The position numbers were made by a program, and so were the translations under genes. 64,000 nt of DNA, from assembly GCF_910592395.1 (NCBI RefSeq), contig NC_088310.1, positions 24,197,491 through 24,261,490 of the forward strand. Direction: 5' to 3'. How positions within the stretch are numbered: the first letter of the stretch is position 1; each line of letters starts with the position of its first letter. The notes below the pieces were generated by a model. That model made no database searches, was not told the origin of the DNA, and worked only from the letters and a program-made list of their open reading frames with translations. Of this stretch, positions 35,301 through 48,400 are shown in pieces. The DNA comes from Lineus longissimus (lineage: Eukaryota; Nemertea; Pilidiophora; Heteronemertea; Lineidae).

Positions 35301-36545
35301 ATGTTAGTGGTTGAAAATCAACAACAGATCGCCAGGTTAAGTCGCAAGCTTGAAGAAGCGAACATAGAAATTCGGACATTACGTGAGACCCATGATATCT
35401 TACGATGGATGGTATCTGGTCAATCAAAAAAGCGGTCTCCCTCTTCAGTCATAAATGACACCGATTTGCCATATCAAAGGTTCTTATCGCCAACTCGAGA
35501 GGCAATTCTCAGGGATGGCAATGAACCTACATCTCCCAGACAAAAGGGGCGGATGTCCCCGATTGAGGTAATTGGGAGTGTTGTCAAGCGTTTGATTTCT
35601 CCCGACCGCGACCGTGACGGAAGAGACAGGTCTCTGTCGCCGAGGCGATCGGTTGTGTCTGTGATGTCTTCGAACAAGCCTCAGGAGGAGACGGGTGCAG
35701 CCACGAGAAATGTGAAGATTAACGTAGGAGTCAGGCCCGGGCCAAACGCAAATGAGAGAAAGGTTACAGGTAGAACAGGGATGAAGCCTGAAATTCCGAC
35801 AAAGAGGAGTAATAGCTTTGAAAGAAATAGTTATCGAAAAGGCCATGGAAAAGACAGCACGTTACCTGAAGTCAAACTAGATGACGGCTCTGGTTTGAAA
35901 GATTCGGAGTCTGAAGAGAGTTGGAAATCTATTCATGAATTTTCAGACCAGACCAGAACACAGCGTGATGTGACGAGACCCAAACGCGACGGGTTGTTAG
36001 ACTTACCAATAGGGTTGTCGGATCCTTCGCAGAGCAAGTGGGAGACGGATAGTTCCTATTCGGATGTTGAAGAAGAACTAATGAAGGGCGTCTTCGAGAT
36101 GCGGCGCTCACGCCGTGAGCTTGCCTCGAAAATGAAGAGACTAGAAAGTGAAACTGAGGGCTACACCCAAAGAACATCTGATAATAGTGACACGGCTTTG
36201 CAGGAAGATGGAAACCGTGTGTCGACAGAATACTTGAAATCGTTGAAGGGGCGCGTAACGGATACTACCTGGACTGAAGAGATGGAACCAACAACAAACA
36301 GTAATACCACAACTACCCGTAAGAACTTGGAGGACGCATTTGCACCACCTGGATCGTTTAAAGTATTGGACATTGGGCCCGGCATTAGGCCTCCAACTAT
36401 TCAAGTTACTGATCATTACAAAATACTCCACGATGTTGCGAATTCGGGAAAGATCCATCCAAACTCTCGTGGTGCCCAGGAAACATCTGAAGACGTGTTG
36501 ATGACTCCTGGTGAAGCGGTGATGAAGCTTCACGGCAATCTCTAA
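32312..36545 (+). CDS. Unidentified coiled-coil protein, about 845 residues
   Basis: Seven exons: 32312-32345, 32505-32771, 33083-33745, 34182-34276, 34446-34563, 34943-35043 and 35286-36545. All have GT/AG borders and matching phases. The first exon gives only 11 residues (MNCFKNCKAKE), so the start is the least certain part. Exon 2 begins with an acidic stretch, then a coiled coil (KRTLELYKSTRERLSQSKKE). Exon 3 is nearly all heptad-like helix (MRDIEKC-type, KDLEATIRNLEMDMATLKEN), followed by three tandem 19-22-residue repeats. Exons 4-7 continue helical up to about IARLSRKLEEANIEIRTLRE. The rest of exon 7 is disordered, rich in Ser, Pro, Arg and Asp, with SP sites and the patch SPDRDRDGRDRSLSPRR. 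No signal peptide, membrane segment or enzyme domain is seen. A cytoskeletal or scaffold role is possible, but I do not recognise the family. Confidence 0.75.
33529..33711 (+). repeat. Three in-frame tandem repeats within the coiled-coil gene
   Basis: Units are 33529-33588 (60 bp), 33589-33654 (66 bp) and 33655-33711 (57 bp). They encode SLRKRVEDLEESSRKRTPAA, then GLRKRVEDPSLAESSRKDLP plus ET, then SLRKGFEDLEESSRTDPAT. The core is LRK.[VF]ED..ESSR. Length differences are all multiples of three, so the frame is kept. Confidence 0.85.
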
Positions 36546-36789
36546 ATGGCAGTGTATCGTGTCAGTTGTACACATTGACGACATTATAAATGGAGGAACA
36601 TTGGGAGTGCATTTGTAAATCTGAAGTACATTTTGATTACGCGTGCTGACATGTGGAGGGGTGGGGGAGGGGTGAAAAAAGATTGTTAATTGGAACATTT
36701 TTTTATTCTCCTTAACGTCGTTATCCAAAAAGTATGAAAAGATGTGACGTTCAGGTTATGATAATACAAGTTGGTTGATTTCGAACATT

Positions 36790-36795
36790 AATAAA
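36790..36795 (+). other. Poly(A) signal AATAAA of the coiled-coil gene
   Basis: A canonical AATAAA lies about 245 bases after the stop at 36545, on the coding strand and followed by a T-rich stretch. It is the likely end of this transcript, about 570 bases before the next gene's start codon. Confidence 0.6.
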
Positions 36796-37361
36796 CTAAG
36801 CTTGTACAAAAGCAAGTTTCATTGGTTTTTTTGCACCATTAGGCTTCAACTTTATACTGTATTATACACCAGTATCGACTGACAATCTTTTTGCGTTCGT
36901 ACACAGGTAGTGGCCCGTACTCTGGCGTCGTGGAGGGAGCTGAAATGTTTGGAAAAGAAAGCATTTTCAAAACGTAAACGTAAAACGTAAAAATGCGAAA
37001 CCTTACTAATAAAATTGTAACCAGAAGGGAATTCCAGGGATTCCCAACGCTATTCATCATCATCGTCATCGGGGACTCACTTTCGACACCGCTACCTATC
37101 TTTTTCCTGCAACATGCTATTTCATTAAGTAGAACATGTTTATACAGTAATCATCGTTCTTAAAAGTATTGGAACAGTAAATATATTACGCACTATATAA
37201 CGCAAGGGTAATCCTCGGATACCCCCTAGTCTAAATATAGACTATCACAGATAGAGCAATTTGATTGGATCGCATGTGAGAAATCTAGAAATCACTCCGC
37301 TGAGCTACGCGGAAGTCGTGGGTGCTCTTCGGTCGTACACAAATTTGAGCAGAAAGGGAAG
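36796..37361. promoter_or_regulatory. Short intergenic interval, promoter side of QPCT
   Basis: The interval between the coiled-coil gene's poly(A) signal and the QPCT start codon is 566 bases long, so it should hold the QPCT promoter and 5' UTR. A TATATAA-like run occurs near 37194-37200, about 165 bases before the ATG. It could be a TATA box, but the position of the cap site is unknown. Confidence 0.35.
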
Positions 37362-40300
37362 ATGTCTTGGATAAATACCTTCCTAATTTTCCCATCTCTG
37401 CTGACCCTGGTCTTCAGCGGTAAAGTTCACTGGAAGGACGAGCATGTAAGTCCACATAACTCATCAATTATCCGTATGTCTTGCTGAATTTCACTGATGA
37501 TTCCGACGAAACTACATTGTCTTCTCTACCAACCATTCAATCCATTCCATGTACTATCTACTAAGTATTGTAGTAGGCATTTGTGTACTCCCAACACTGT
37601 GGCGACTGTCACTTGTCTACTTACTGCACACTACTAGTACTACTGCCCAGCATAAGTCGTGACAGTCATTTGTCCTCTTCTGTCACGTGTCCACCGACCA
37701 TCCTTGTCCAAACTCTTTCTGACAGGTCATCATAGGCCTATGTGACGTCTGTCTCTCCGACAATGGAATGGTCAAGGGCTGCAAGAGGTCCCAGCCCTGG
37801 TTCAATCCCAATTGTATTGGCGTGCGATCGTGGGCATGTCTCTGATGTCTCTTTTAGTTTATAGGCCTTTTCGAAGAAGACGAATCGGCCCCAAAACAAA
37901 TCAAATGCGCACACTCTGTCAGAACACTTCAAAGGCCTGAGCCAACTTCGGACAATGCCTAGAGACACAACGACTCTTTGTTCAAGGTGAAATGCATGAC
38001 TGGTCAGCACCATAACAAACTTCATCAAATTTGTCTATTGATTGATTACATTGAGAGTGTGACTTAAGGAAAGTCGTGTGTCTGATTGGTAAGCTTCTGT
38101 TATGAAGGAATAGTTTGTCAAGCTACATGACCACCTATGACTGAGTCAAGTTTCTTCTCTCATGGAGTCATTTTAACAGACAAGTCTAACCTGATAAAAT
38201 GATAACATATCATCGGAGCATTACTGGTCAAATACAGCGGCGCATTAAAGTTGTGTGCCAGACTGGTACAATGCCTTTGGTGTTGAATAGGAGATCTCAA
38301 CATGTACTTGTACCTCATTTCACATTGCTTTTGTCAAGTGATGAATTGGAATGGTCATTGAATGGAAAGTCTACATTCAGATTGGTGATTTGCTATGCAG
38401 TTGTACATTTTTGTAAGTGAGCAGTATTTAATCTTCAACAGTGTGCACACTGATTCTATTTTTTTTAGTTTTAAAAAAAAATAAATTATGAAATATGAAT
38501 TGCTTTATTGTACACACTTCAATAAAAGAAAAATGTTGAATTTCCGCTTTCTTCTAGATTTACATCAAGTTATGCCCCCAATTGTTTTTAAAGAGCTCAT
38601 GTGGCACCACATACTGTAGTTCGTCTCAATTTCATTTCACCAGCTGAACTTCATCGGCAACAGTTTGCAATGTATGTCTAAACTAGAGAAAAGAACTGTT
38701 CCTGCTGGTTGCCAGACATTTCTGTCCATTCATTAAAAGTATTGTAACACTGTTACAGCCTATGTCTCTAATTAGTTCTACACTGTGACTGTTTTTCCTA
38801 TTCTCTAGAGATTCTATTGCGTTGTGTATTTAATTGAATTAAAAATTTAACAAGCCATAATTTCATGAAGAACAACTGTGGAGTAAAAGACAATGGTAGA
38901 TGTAGATCAATGTTGCTGAATGACTTTTCACAGTGCTGAAAACTGGTCTAAAACCCATTCCAATGCAAGCGCTGAATAATAACCTATATCTACAACTTTT
39001 CACTAATATTACGTGTACGTCCTTGCACCATGTGCGCATCAAATGAGTTTTATCGTAAGACAATACTCCACATTGTTACCATCAAAATTATATTAGGCAC
39101 AACCAAATAGCGCTTCCCAAGTTGATCTAAATAGACAGTCTCGACTCCTTGTGTTACGTTCAGGGAACCTAAGACCCCAATTGTCAATTTACCCGAGCAT
39201 TACATCCCCTTGTGAATCGTTATCTGAAGACTTAAGTTAACACTTTTGATTGTCCACATTGATGTGATTTGATATTCAGGCTTGTCACGAGAACGTCAGC
39301 CGAGTGGCTAGCTTGTAACTGTCTTCTAAGCTAGCACCTTCTATTAACTTTCATTTGCCTCAGCCAACATGGCCAACTCATAGCTTTCCTTCGCCAGCTC
39401 CTTGGATTAACTTTCATTTGCCTCTGACAGCCTACATGGCTATATAGCCCATAGCCGTCTTCAGCTACCACCATTGGTCAGCCTATCCATTTGCTTCTGC
39501 CAACACAAGCACTCATCAAACTCAAAATTGGTTTTGCATAATTTTCTATAAACATGATCCTCTTAAGGGAAGCCTGACTTCCCATCATCAACCCGTTAAG
39601 GACTCATTAGCTATCAACTGGACATCTGCCAAAGAGATTGATTGTGGCTGTGGTGTCTGTGAGTGTGAGGAAACACGCAGCTCATTCCATGTTTACTGCA
39701 GCTTCATGACTTGAATGAATTCAAAATCAAATGAACATGTTTCAGACCACATAGGACATGTACTTACAGCTGGGCTGGAAACAGTTGACAATTTTATGAA
39801 GTCATCATTGAACAAGGATCCTTGCAGGGATGCGCAGATGCATTTTTGTGCAAACCTATTTTTAAGATGATTCAGGTTACCCTTTTAAAATCTTGTTTCG
39901 TCGAATGAGTGGGTGTGAATTCACAGGTTAGTATAGCTTGTTCAGGCTATGTCGCCTTTCGGGGATCTTTGCCTGACTGATCAAGAGATGCTGTGAAATG
40001 ACTGACCAAATGTCTGGCCTAACTTTGTTGCCAGGACGCCCTTTAGAATCTATTATTAGCTTGGTGATCATTGCGTCCACAGGCATTAATGGAGGATCCG
40101 ATCGTTGTTGATTGATACGGAACGGCAAAATATCAATTGATTTGAATGCTTGGTAATTGATTGGGTATTTTCCCATGATTGGCTATCAGATGTATGATTA
40201 TGGTGTATTTATATTTAATATCTTGTCAAGATATTACTGGGAGTCCATCAGTTGTTATACTTATGCCATGTAATGTATGCCGTGATCATTGCAAACCGTT

Positions 40301-43145
40301 ACTCCTCTCTCTCAGGGATTGACAACAGATCATCGTCCAATAGTTTAGAAGTCTCACACTCACATGTCTCGCAACAAGAAATAACATATTTCATCAGTTA
40401 TTTGGTCTATAGTGAGATGAATTTGGTTTCTCGCTTGGAGCTAGTTGCCTCATTGTGACAAAATAAATTTATTACTTCATCCCGCTGATCGCGTTGCGGA
40501 CAGTCTTTTGTTGCAGTGCTATTACCAAGGAATACTTCATCAGTTGACATCTAACGGCATAAACGTCTCACCTTTGATATTTGGTTTGATATTTCGCATG
40601 AAAAAGGTCATGATGACATAACCCTAAGTCAGGCAAAGGCAATGAAAGGTGACGTAAAGAAGGCAAGTGATATTTTGAAAAATGCAATATTGTGGCTGGA
40701 AGACATCTTCGTACCTTTTGCATTAAAACTAGATGTAATTAAAGAGCATAAAGTACATAGATTTAAAAAATAATCTACCCATTAATCATCTTTATTCATG
40801 ATCAAATAAAAATAATCTGGCTTTCATTCAGCATGTTCAACTGCAATTTTACTGCAGCCCTTATTCGATGATTCTGGATTATTCAGGTAATGAGCTTCTT
40901 TTATTACTGAAATGAGGTTGATTATCTTGGCTGGCAGCTTCCTATTAAATCGGTCTCAAAAATATCAACGCACAGAGAAAGAAAAGAAAAATTGCCAATA
41001 GACTGTCGACTGCATGATCTCTGAAACATTTTGCCAAGTGTTTCATTTGTGGTGGTCTACCTGAAACCATAACATTTGTATGTGTATACTTTGTGGGAAC
41101 TACTGGAGCTGCTACTTTTTTGTGATGAAATTTTTACCTCACTTGTTTCATTACTGTCAGTTGTGCTAACACACTCAAACATTATGACATCTTTCATGAG
41201 TCATGTGTTTGCTGTTTCTGCAAATATTATCACAGGGCGGTAACTCATTTTGTCCACAAGGGTGGCTTCAGCTTCTACATAGAAAGGTCACTGCTTTTAA
41301 CATTCGGGGATCAACATTTAGGGATTCGTGTTGCTGTCCTACTGGCCTGTATACTCATCCAGCGGTGGCGGACCCAGGAATTTGGGAAAGGGGATGCATG
41401 CAGCCCCACCCAGAGAGGAAAGGAGACCTGTGTGATCTCAAAAAAGGAGGGGGCAATTTGTGAGTCAAATATGCGTTTTCCATGCATCTGAAGGCTGTGA
41501 TAAGAAAAAGTTCTTTGCTTCCTGAGGAGAGACACCCTGAGAAATCATTACTCTTCACTGGTGCACGGCCACTTTCTGCAGCTGCCAGAAATGCTAGTTG
41601 ACAATGCTATTCAAAATTTTCGAAGGGTTTGAAAGTAAGATGAAAGTAAGAAGGAAATGGAGTGTTTGTTTTCTGCATGGTTGAAGCATTACCAGATCCA
41701 TCAATTACCTCAGATGCGTAACTGCACTAATAGCCAAGTTTTCCGGCCTACGGGTCTCTAAATCTTCCTAAGGAAAAGGAATGAAATACAATGTAGTCTG
41801 ATAAAATATGTAATCACAGTGGCATGCAGAAGGTCACGAATGTCGTCCTTAACCCTAAGTAATGGGTTCTTATCTTGTTCTTTGTTGATGCTTGCAGTGC
41901 CCTCCAGAACATGGTACGTGAATTTTTTTGTCGTAAAAGAATACCCAGGTTTTTGTTGGAATCACGGCACGGAAAAAATGGCTGTGGGTCAATATCATGA
42001 TATTATTCGCAAAATCATTCATCCTGCAGGATGGAAGATGAAAAGATGAGTTAGATGTGTTTGGGTGTTCAACATCATGTACATCTCTACCGACTTCAGT
42101 CTCTCTGCCTGGGATCTGTGTTAATGCTCCATCATGCCTCCCCAACTCATGCACCAACCAGATAAACGCAGAGTAGAATTTGATAACTGCCGATCAAAGT
42201 CAAGTCAGTGTCAGTCGACTGATGAAATGGATTCTGTTGTAATTGGGTTTCCTCTTTGCTGACTGGTGATTGAGTTATTCTTTGATTACATTTGTTAGTT
42301 GGCTTGTGACTTGGAACGTGAATAGAGTTCATTGTTAGTTTCGGATCACATGTGGGTGAAAGCGTTCATTGTCCTACTGCATCCGAGAATCACCCGCTGT
42401 AATACTGCTCAATTTTAAAAAGTTAAAATCTTTTTTACATTACCTTTAGTAGGCCCTACCACTCTTGCACTTTTTCCCTCTAATCCTCCTTGAGGCAATG
42501 AGAAGGTATGATGAACCCAGCTACCGGAGTAGCTGTATAGGATATCATTATCACTGTTGATTGCAAAATCACTGAGATAGTAGCTTTAGAGACTATCTTT
42601 ATTGTATCGTAAATTGCTTTCAGCTTATGTACAGATTCTGCTATTTCTATATATGTAGCCAGATTCATAGTGCAGGTATTCCTCCAGCACAAACCATTGA
42701 CATTGTGCATGCACTTCTTTAAAACTTATTAAAGAATGAAATATCCAACAAAATTATTGCATCTGGCTTGATCCATTAGCATTTATACTTGGTTGGTATG
42801 AGCTGATAACCGGTAATGCACATTATTGTTAGAATATCATCGATTAGACATTATTTTGTTTTACTCTGTGCTTCTGAAAGTGGAAGCAAAAAGCTACTGA
42901 ATGTACTGAGCTACACATCTACCATCCCCTAAAAATGCTTTTTTGTTCATATCTAGATCAGCATAGAGTAAACCAATGTATAATTCTTCTCATTTTAGGA
43001 ATTTCATAAGTTCAAGGCTATAAGTTCTAAAGGCCGACTGAACACCTTGTCAGCCCTCTCAGGTCAAGATAAATTTAAAGCCGAGTTGAACCCTATGCTT
43101 ATTGAGCGTGTGCCAGATACCCCAGGACACGATTCTGTAAAAAAG
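37362..43145 (+). CDS. Glutaminyl-peptide cyclotransferase (QPCT), first two coding exons
   Basis: Exon 1 is 37362-37445: ATG, hydrophobic signal peptide (FLIFPSLLTLVFS), then GKVHWKDEH, ending at a GTAAGT donor. Exon 2 is 42999-43145, ending HDSVKK at a GTAAGA donor. Both borders are phase 0. Exon 2 has the family signature LNPMLIERVPDTPG, matching LQPLLIERYPGSPG of human QPCT, and a preceding segment aligning with the human N-terminal helix. The enzyme is a zinc-dependent M28-fold protein that converts N-terminal Gln or Glu to pyroglutamate in the secretory pathway, maturing neuropeptides and hormones. The catalytic part (zinc ligands Asp, Glu, His) would be in later exons, which I could not find before 64000. 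Either intron 2 exceeds 20.8 kb or the gene is broken. The secreted form (QPCT) and the Golgi form (QPCTL) cannot be separated with certainty from this piece. Confidence 0.8.
37446..39341. other. First intron of QPCT, left part
   Basis: No exon, RNA gene or clear mobile element was recognised. A sequence near 37796-37806 resembles a tRNA B box, but no matching A box or cloverleaf was found. Confidence 0.4.
39342..39510. repeat. Degenerate tandem repeat of about 65-75 bp in QPCT intron 1
   Basis: TTAACTTTCATTTGCCTC occurs twice (near 39343 and 39408), each time followed by a related segment with CATGG and CCTTCGCC or GTCTTCAGC. A third, weaker copy begins with CCTATCCATTTGCTTCTGCC. Two to three diverged copies. 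Confidence 0.55.
39511..41360. other. QPCT intron 1, middle part
   Basis: No recognisable gene or repeat. AT-rich with short random ORFs. Confidence 0.4.
41361..41461 (+). mobile_element. Possible fragment of a dispersed repeat
   Basis: The sequence GTGGCGGACCCAGGAATTTG, followed by a G-rich tract and a GGAGGGGGCAATTTG end, resembles the terminal segment of dispersed repeats common in invertebrate genomes. There is only one copy in this window and no terminal repeat, so the call rests on general resemblance. Confidence 0.3.
41462..42998. other. QPCT intron 1, right part
   Basis: Nothing recognisable except the acceptor ATTTTAG that ends the intron before exon 2. Confidence 0.4.
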
Positions 43146-44253
43146 GTAAGACAACATTTTACTAAATTAGGAAAAAAACACCATGTCTCCTTCCTAGCTG
43201 AATTAGATGATGCAAATTGTACCATTCAAGATGGCGATGAGAATAGTTGGAAGAAGTCATATGTACAGTCACACTCAGCATCAGGGGTTTATTTAGCGAC
43301 ATCATGTTAGGGCTGTGACTTCACCCTAAAACCTCAAAGCATTTTCAGGAAACTTAAGTATAGACTCTTTATATAAAAAAGAGTTTTTATTGTCATTGTG
43401 TATGTTGTATGTATTGGCCAGCACATTCAGATGCATACTATTTGATGATGAGTCTTTCAAATTTTTTAGTAACCATACCGGTAGAGGCAGTGCATTGGTA
43501 GAAATTATGTGGAGTTTCGATTTGACAGGCAGGCCTATGAAATATTCAGTACTTGAATATTGTACTGGTTACTCGACTATTGGTGAAGACCTTATGAATA
43601 TTCTATGGACCCTTCGCGTGAAAAAATTGATATTACTGGGTAGTCATCATTGTTTGCACCTACATCAACCTTCAGTCTGGAAAAGTCGAGTCACATTCTG
43701 AACACTGGTGTTGTTAGGTTGTTCAAGTTGGTAGTATGATGGGTAAGAAATCTATGTACTGTATGTAGGTGAAGTTATGAAAATAAAAAGCAGAAATAGT
43801 TTGGAAAAAGAATAAATAGAGCTGTTAAAGTTTTGGATTTTTTTGAAATATCAGTCTCTAAGGGTGTTTGCCTCGGCTGCATTTATTTTTTGCAAAATGT
43901 TACAAATTATATCTATCATTCCACTTTCACATCCAATTGACAAGTGACAGAACTTGTCACCTTTCTGACATTTGAATTGTCTTTAAGTAGCCAAATTGCA
44001 TTACATGATTTATGACTTTCCAGCCCTTTAAACGAAACAATATGAGAAGATGAGAAATGGTGTTTTATTTCACCCTTAAATTGCCTCCATCACAGATGTC
44101 AATTGTTCGTATGGAAAGATGCATTGTGCAGCTGGTGACCAAGGAAGAAGATGACATAGGATAAGATAATGAAGACATATGACCCAAAAGAAATTTGCTC
44201 GTCCAACATAACAGGCCATCGAGGCTTTCAAATTGCGTTGGAAGGCAACTCTG
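43146..44253. other. QPCT intron 2, first part
   Basis: Reading through the donor would extend exon 2 in frame to a stop at 43308-43310, so intron retention could give a truncated secreted peptide. Two AATAAA motifs occur near 43780-43815. No catalytic-domain exon is visible. Confidence 0.4.
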
Positions 44254-44310
44254 GTTTTTAGCTCACCTCTTAGCAGAGGTGAGCTTATCCCATACCGTGG
44301 CGTCCGTCGT

Positions 44311-44396
<86 letters not shown>

Positions 44397-45435
44397 CGTC
44401 GTCCGTTAGCAGGGCACGTTTCGTAACTGTTAGAGCTATTGAGTTGAAACTTGGTACACATGTACCCTTATGTAATGACACCTTGGAGACCAAGTTTCGG
44501 TCCGATTCGTTTCATGGTTTGGCCACCAGGGGGCCAAACGTTTAAAGTGAAAATATGCAATATCTCCCTTAATAGTAGTCGGGAAATTTTGAAAAAAATA
44601 TGGTAGGTACTTCTAGCAAAGGTGCATCATATATCCTCCGGGTTTTTGATTTGCCCTCCTTTTCAAGGTCACAGAGGTCAAATAGTGTAAATTGGCCGTT
44701 AGGATGTAACGATGGCACGTTTCTAAACTGCAATGACTATTGATCCCAAATTTGGTACACATTTACCCCTTAGTCGGGTAATCTCAGGGACCGAAGTTTG
44801 GTCCATTATGATTCACCACTTGACCACCAGGGGGCAAAATCCAAAAACCTTAAAAATTTGATTATTCCTTAACTTCTTGCCCGATTGCCACCAATTTGAT
44901 ATCATGGGTACATCTAACCGCCATACAATATATGTCACACAGGTTTTTAATTTGACCTTCTTGTCAAGGTCACAGAGGTCAAATGGCGTAAATTGGCCGT
45001 CAGGCCGTAACTATGGCACGTTTCTTAACTGCAATGACTATTGATCACAAATTAAGTACACATGTACCCCTTGGTCAGGTGGTCTCAGGTACCGAAGTTT
45101 GGTGCGATCTGATTTGCCGCTTGGCCTCCAGGGAGGGGGCCAAATCGTAAATTCTTCAAAATGCCATTATTCCTAGTATTACTTGCCTGATTGGCACCAA
45201 TTTTATATCATAGGTACATCTAATTCTAACAACCATTCAATGTGTCACCCGGGTCTTCTTTGATTTGACCTACTTTTCAAGGTCACAGAGGTCGAATGTA
45301 CTGTAAATTGGCTATTTTGGGGAAATTGTAATTGCTTGGACCTACATCAAACCTAACACTACATGACACAATACCATGCTCTTTATCCATCTTTCCTCCA
45401 CATGAGGTGAGCACAATGGCCCTGGCCATTTCATT
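44254..45435 (-). mobile_element. 1.1-kb interspersed repeat, copy 2 (inverted relative to copy 1)
   Basis: This is the reverse complement of the 11710-12827 element, with the same ends (GTTTTTAGCTCACCTCTTAG ... GGCCATTTCATT) and the same terminal hairpin, three tandem units and microsatellite. It is 1182 bp against 1118 bp in copy 1; nearly all of the 64-bp difference is the longer trinucleotide run. The poly-Arg ORFs in this area are translations of the microsatellite and not genes. Confidence 0.85.
44312..44395. repeat. Uninterrupted CGT (GTC/GAC) microsatellite, 28 triplets
   Basis: 84 bases of pure CGT triplets lie inside copy 2 of the 1.1-kb repeat. The matching site in copy 1 (12748-12768) has seven triplets. 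A pure tract of this length suggests recent expansion and likely length polymorphism. Confidence 0.9.
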
Positions 45436-48400
45436 CTCCTTCAAAAAATGTTCTGTTTCTGGTAGAATATCATAAAATGCTGATTTCTGCTTGTTGGAAA
45501 TGCTAGACTCTTGCTACCACCAGTGGAAATTACTGTTCGATTCAAGTGGCAAAAGTTTGAAATTATTTCTTTTTCAGGTAATTATCATAAAAGCTTTAAA
45601 ACTGAATCTACCAGTTGTATCCTGGCTGAGGGAAACTGAGGGTTTAGAATTCGGCCACTGATTTGGTTAAAATTGCAATCACTTACTGTGGCTCCTTTGC
45701 AGCGACCAAAATAGCTCCTTTGCACACCGCTTAAGTGATGATAGTTGATGAATCTGGGTAGCTGATCCCCTAGGACCATCCTGAGCAGATGACCTGGTGT
45801 CACCTGCTGTATCATTATATCTATTGTTGATTGCCTTGGGCACCTGTTTGACCATCAAGTGCGAGATCCAATTGTTTTTATCCTTGTAGGGTCGATGGTT
45901 ACTAATAACCTATATGATATTGGCTTGGTCCAGTGGCTGACCAACTGGCTTATCATGATTTAATGGCTGGAACTTCAGGAAACCTAATAAAGGAAGGAAA
46001 ATATTGGTACAATTACATGGTGGAAATTATATGGTGGATCAGCTAGAAGGCATTGCCTTGGCAATGTGGAGATGACCCCTTCAGGTTTCACCCACAGCAC
46101 CACAAAGCAATTGATGTGGTTGCTCTAGGCAGGTCCCGAGGATGAAATATCAGAACTTCTGCGGTAGACAAGAGGTGACTGCACTGCGCCTTATGTTTGA
46201 TTTCCATGGGGTTTCATTGGAAATGTGGGTTACTCGATCTGTCCGTCAATATTGGATTCTATCAGGTTCCTCTAGGAAAATATTGCGCTGAACACTAGCA
46301 ACTGCTTTAGAGGTAAGGGAGGAAGGCAATGTCCCAGAGGAAATCTGTGCTGTTTGCCACTTCATCCCAAATGTACCACATGTATATCTGATTCTGGCCT
46401 TGGAATCCAAATAGTTATCTCTTTACACTCCATGGTGGTAGATTGCCAATAGTGTCTCTATCACTCTTTGGTGGCGGATGTGCTATGTTGTTACAAGTTG
46501 TTCACTCCAGGGTGGCAGATATAATTTATTCAACCCTTCTTCTCCTGGGTCTAATGGTCTCCTGGGTCTAATGTACCCCTATAGTGTTCTCCTTCACAGT
46601 CACTGCATGACGATCCTCGATGGTGGTAGAAAAGGCTCTAATGTAACTACAATTCCAGCACATTTGGTGGCAAAGGAGGTTTAAGCATTGACCACTTTCT
46701 TATGGCTGGGCAGGCCAAAGTTGAGTATTGTTATTTCTCCACTCATGGCTGGCATCACTCCCTCTAGCTTTTAGCCTATCACTTCTTTTCCAGCATTCAG
46801 CCCTCTATTAACCTCTCTGAGCTACCATGTTGTTTTACTTTCCTGTTGCAGTTGGCTCTATGTTCACCTCTGCCAAGGACACTGTGTGATACGTTTCCCC
46901 GATAGTCTAAAAAAAGTTCTATGGTAAATTTCTAGTTGATGGAAGCATTGAAGAGTGACACCTTCTGTAATGATTTTCCGATAAACTCGTTTAAAATTTC
47001 TGACTGTCCTAGCTTATTGCCTCATTGAGATCTAATTGCATGTCTTCTTGACAAATCACCATCAAAAGCCATTAATTTTCCAATAAACTCCCTAAAACCA
47101 TCCTTTTACTATGTCATTTAGTAATGCTTTTGGCATTAATTTCAGTTTAACAAGTTGTCAAGCGGAAAGTTTCGACAACACTGGAAGTTGATGGATATCG
47201 TAAACTTGGTCAATGAACTAATTGTTTTTTCTAGTTTGTTCTTTTTGAGATTTCCAATATCAGCAAAATGCTTTATATTCCACTTCATCTAATGAAAATG
47301 ATTTATAACAGCTGGCAGGCTCGAGATTTAGGGCTTCAATTTAGGTGCATGGTTGATGGTAAAGAACTTCACTAAACAGATTAAGTTTACAACTCCTTAA
47401 ACTCCTTGTCTCGCCTCTTCAAAATTTATCGCCAACTTGAACATAGCTTTCTTTTCACAAAATAAGTGTCACACAATTGCAGAAATCTCAGCAATCCTGC
47501 TAATGAAGTCTCTCTGATTAATTTGAGATACTATGCCTCCAAAATAAAGAAGTCACCAACAAGATGCTCTTAGAGATGAAGTGTTGCTCAGTTGATTGGG
47601 TGATGGTGGATCGGATTCCTTTGCTCAGATTGCATCTGCTGCTTGGTAATTAACTCGAAAGGTTTTATATCACAAATTGGTCCATTCTTTATCAGTGTTC
47701 CGTGTCTTATTGGCGATGAGATATGTTGCTGTGTGTGATGTTGTATTAAGGAGTGCAGAAGTTATGATGAAGAGAATGGCATAGTTTCATCGTTATAAGG
47801 CAGGAAAAGTCAGATTGTACAGCATTTTTCTGATGATTTCCTGGGCTGCTGAGGAAATTTAAAAATATAGCCTCTTCGGGAAAATAATAAGCCCATTCAG
47901 TTTCGCTTCTCATTTGAGAGAGCAGAGAATGAAGATGTTATCACCTTTTCATTACTTGTGCAACCAGGATCTACCTCCAACAACAAATTTGCCAAAAACA
48001 ACCTAACTCGCCCGGAAAACGGATGAAGGTGACCGTTGTTGTAAATGTAAACTAACAACATCACAGCTGATATTTCTCTTTACTCTTGTTGCTGAATGCC
48101 TTGGTCATCTCTCACGACCTATACACCTAGTGTCAGCTGTAGTGTCAACCTCATTGCAATCCCACTATTGACTTTTCCTCATGCAACTAATCGCAAATCA
48201 GAAATTCACATCACACACCAATGACCCATAAAACTTAGCGCCAATATCTAGAAGGACAATTTATAGCTTTGTCTTAACAGTTGGAAGCCCTCGCTGGCCG
48301 CCTTAATAGACTCGAGGCAATTACGTTAAACACCCCAGTGGCTTTGGAACCAATCTTCAGTCGGTGGACGGGTATCTCAGCCAGAAAATTGACAGGTTCC

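Noticed and set aside
36141-36728. 195-residue minus-strand ORF
   Set aside because: It lies opposite the last exon of the coiled-coil gene, has biased composition and no recognisable domain.
37790-37830. tRNA-like B-box sequence GGTTCAATCCC
   Set aside because: No matching A box, acceptor stem or anticodon arm could be drawn. At most it is a relic of a tRNA-derived SINE.
44195-44545. Poly-Arg ORFs on both strands (and a shorter one at 12572-12919)
   Set aside because: They translate the trinucleotide run of the 1.1-kb repeat. The same repeat at two loci explains them.
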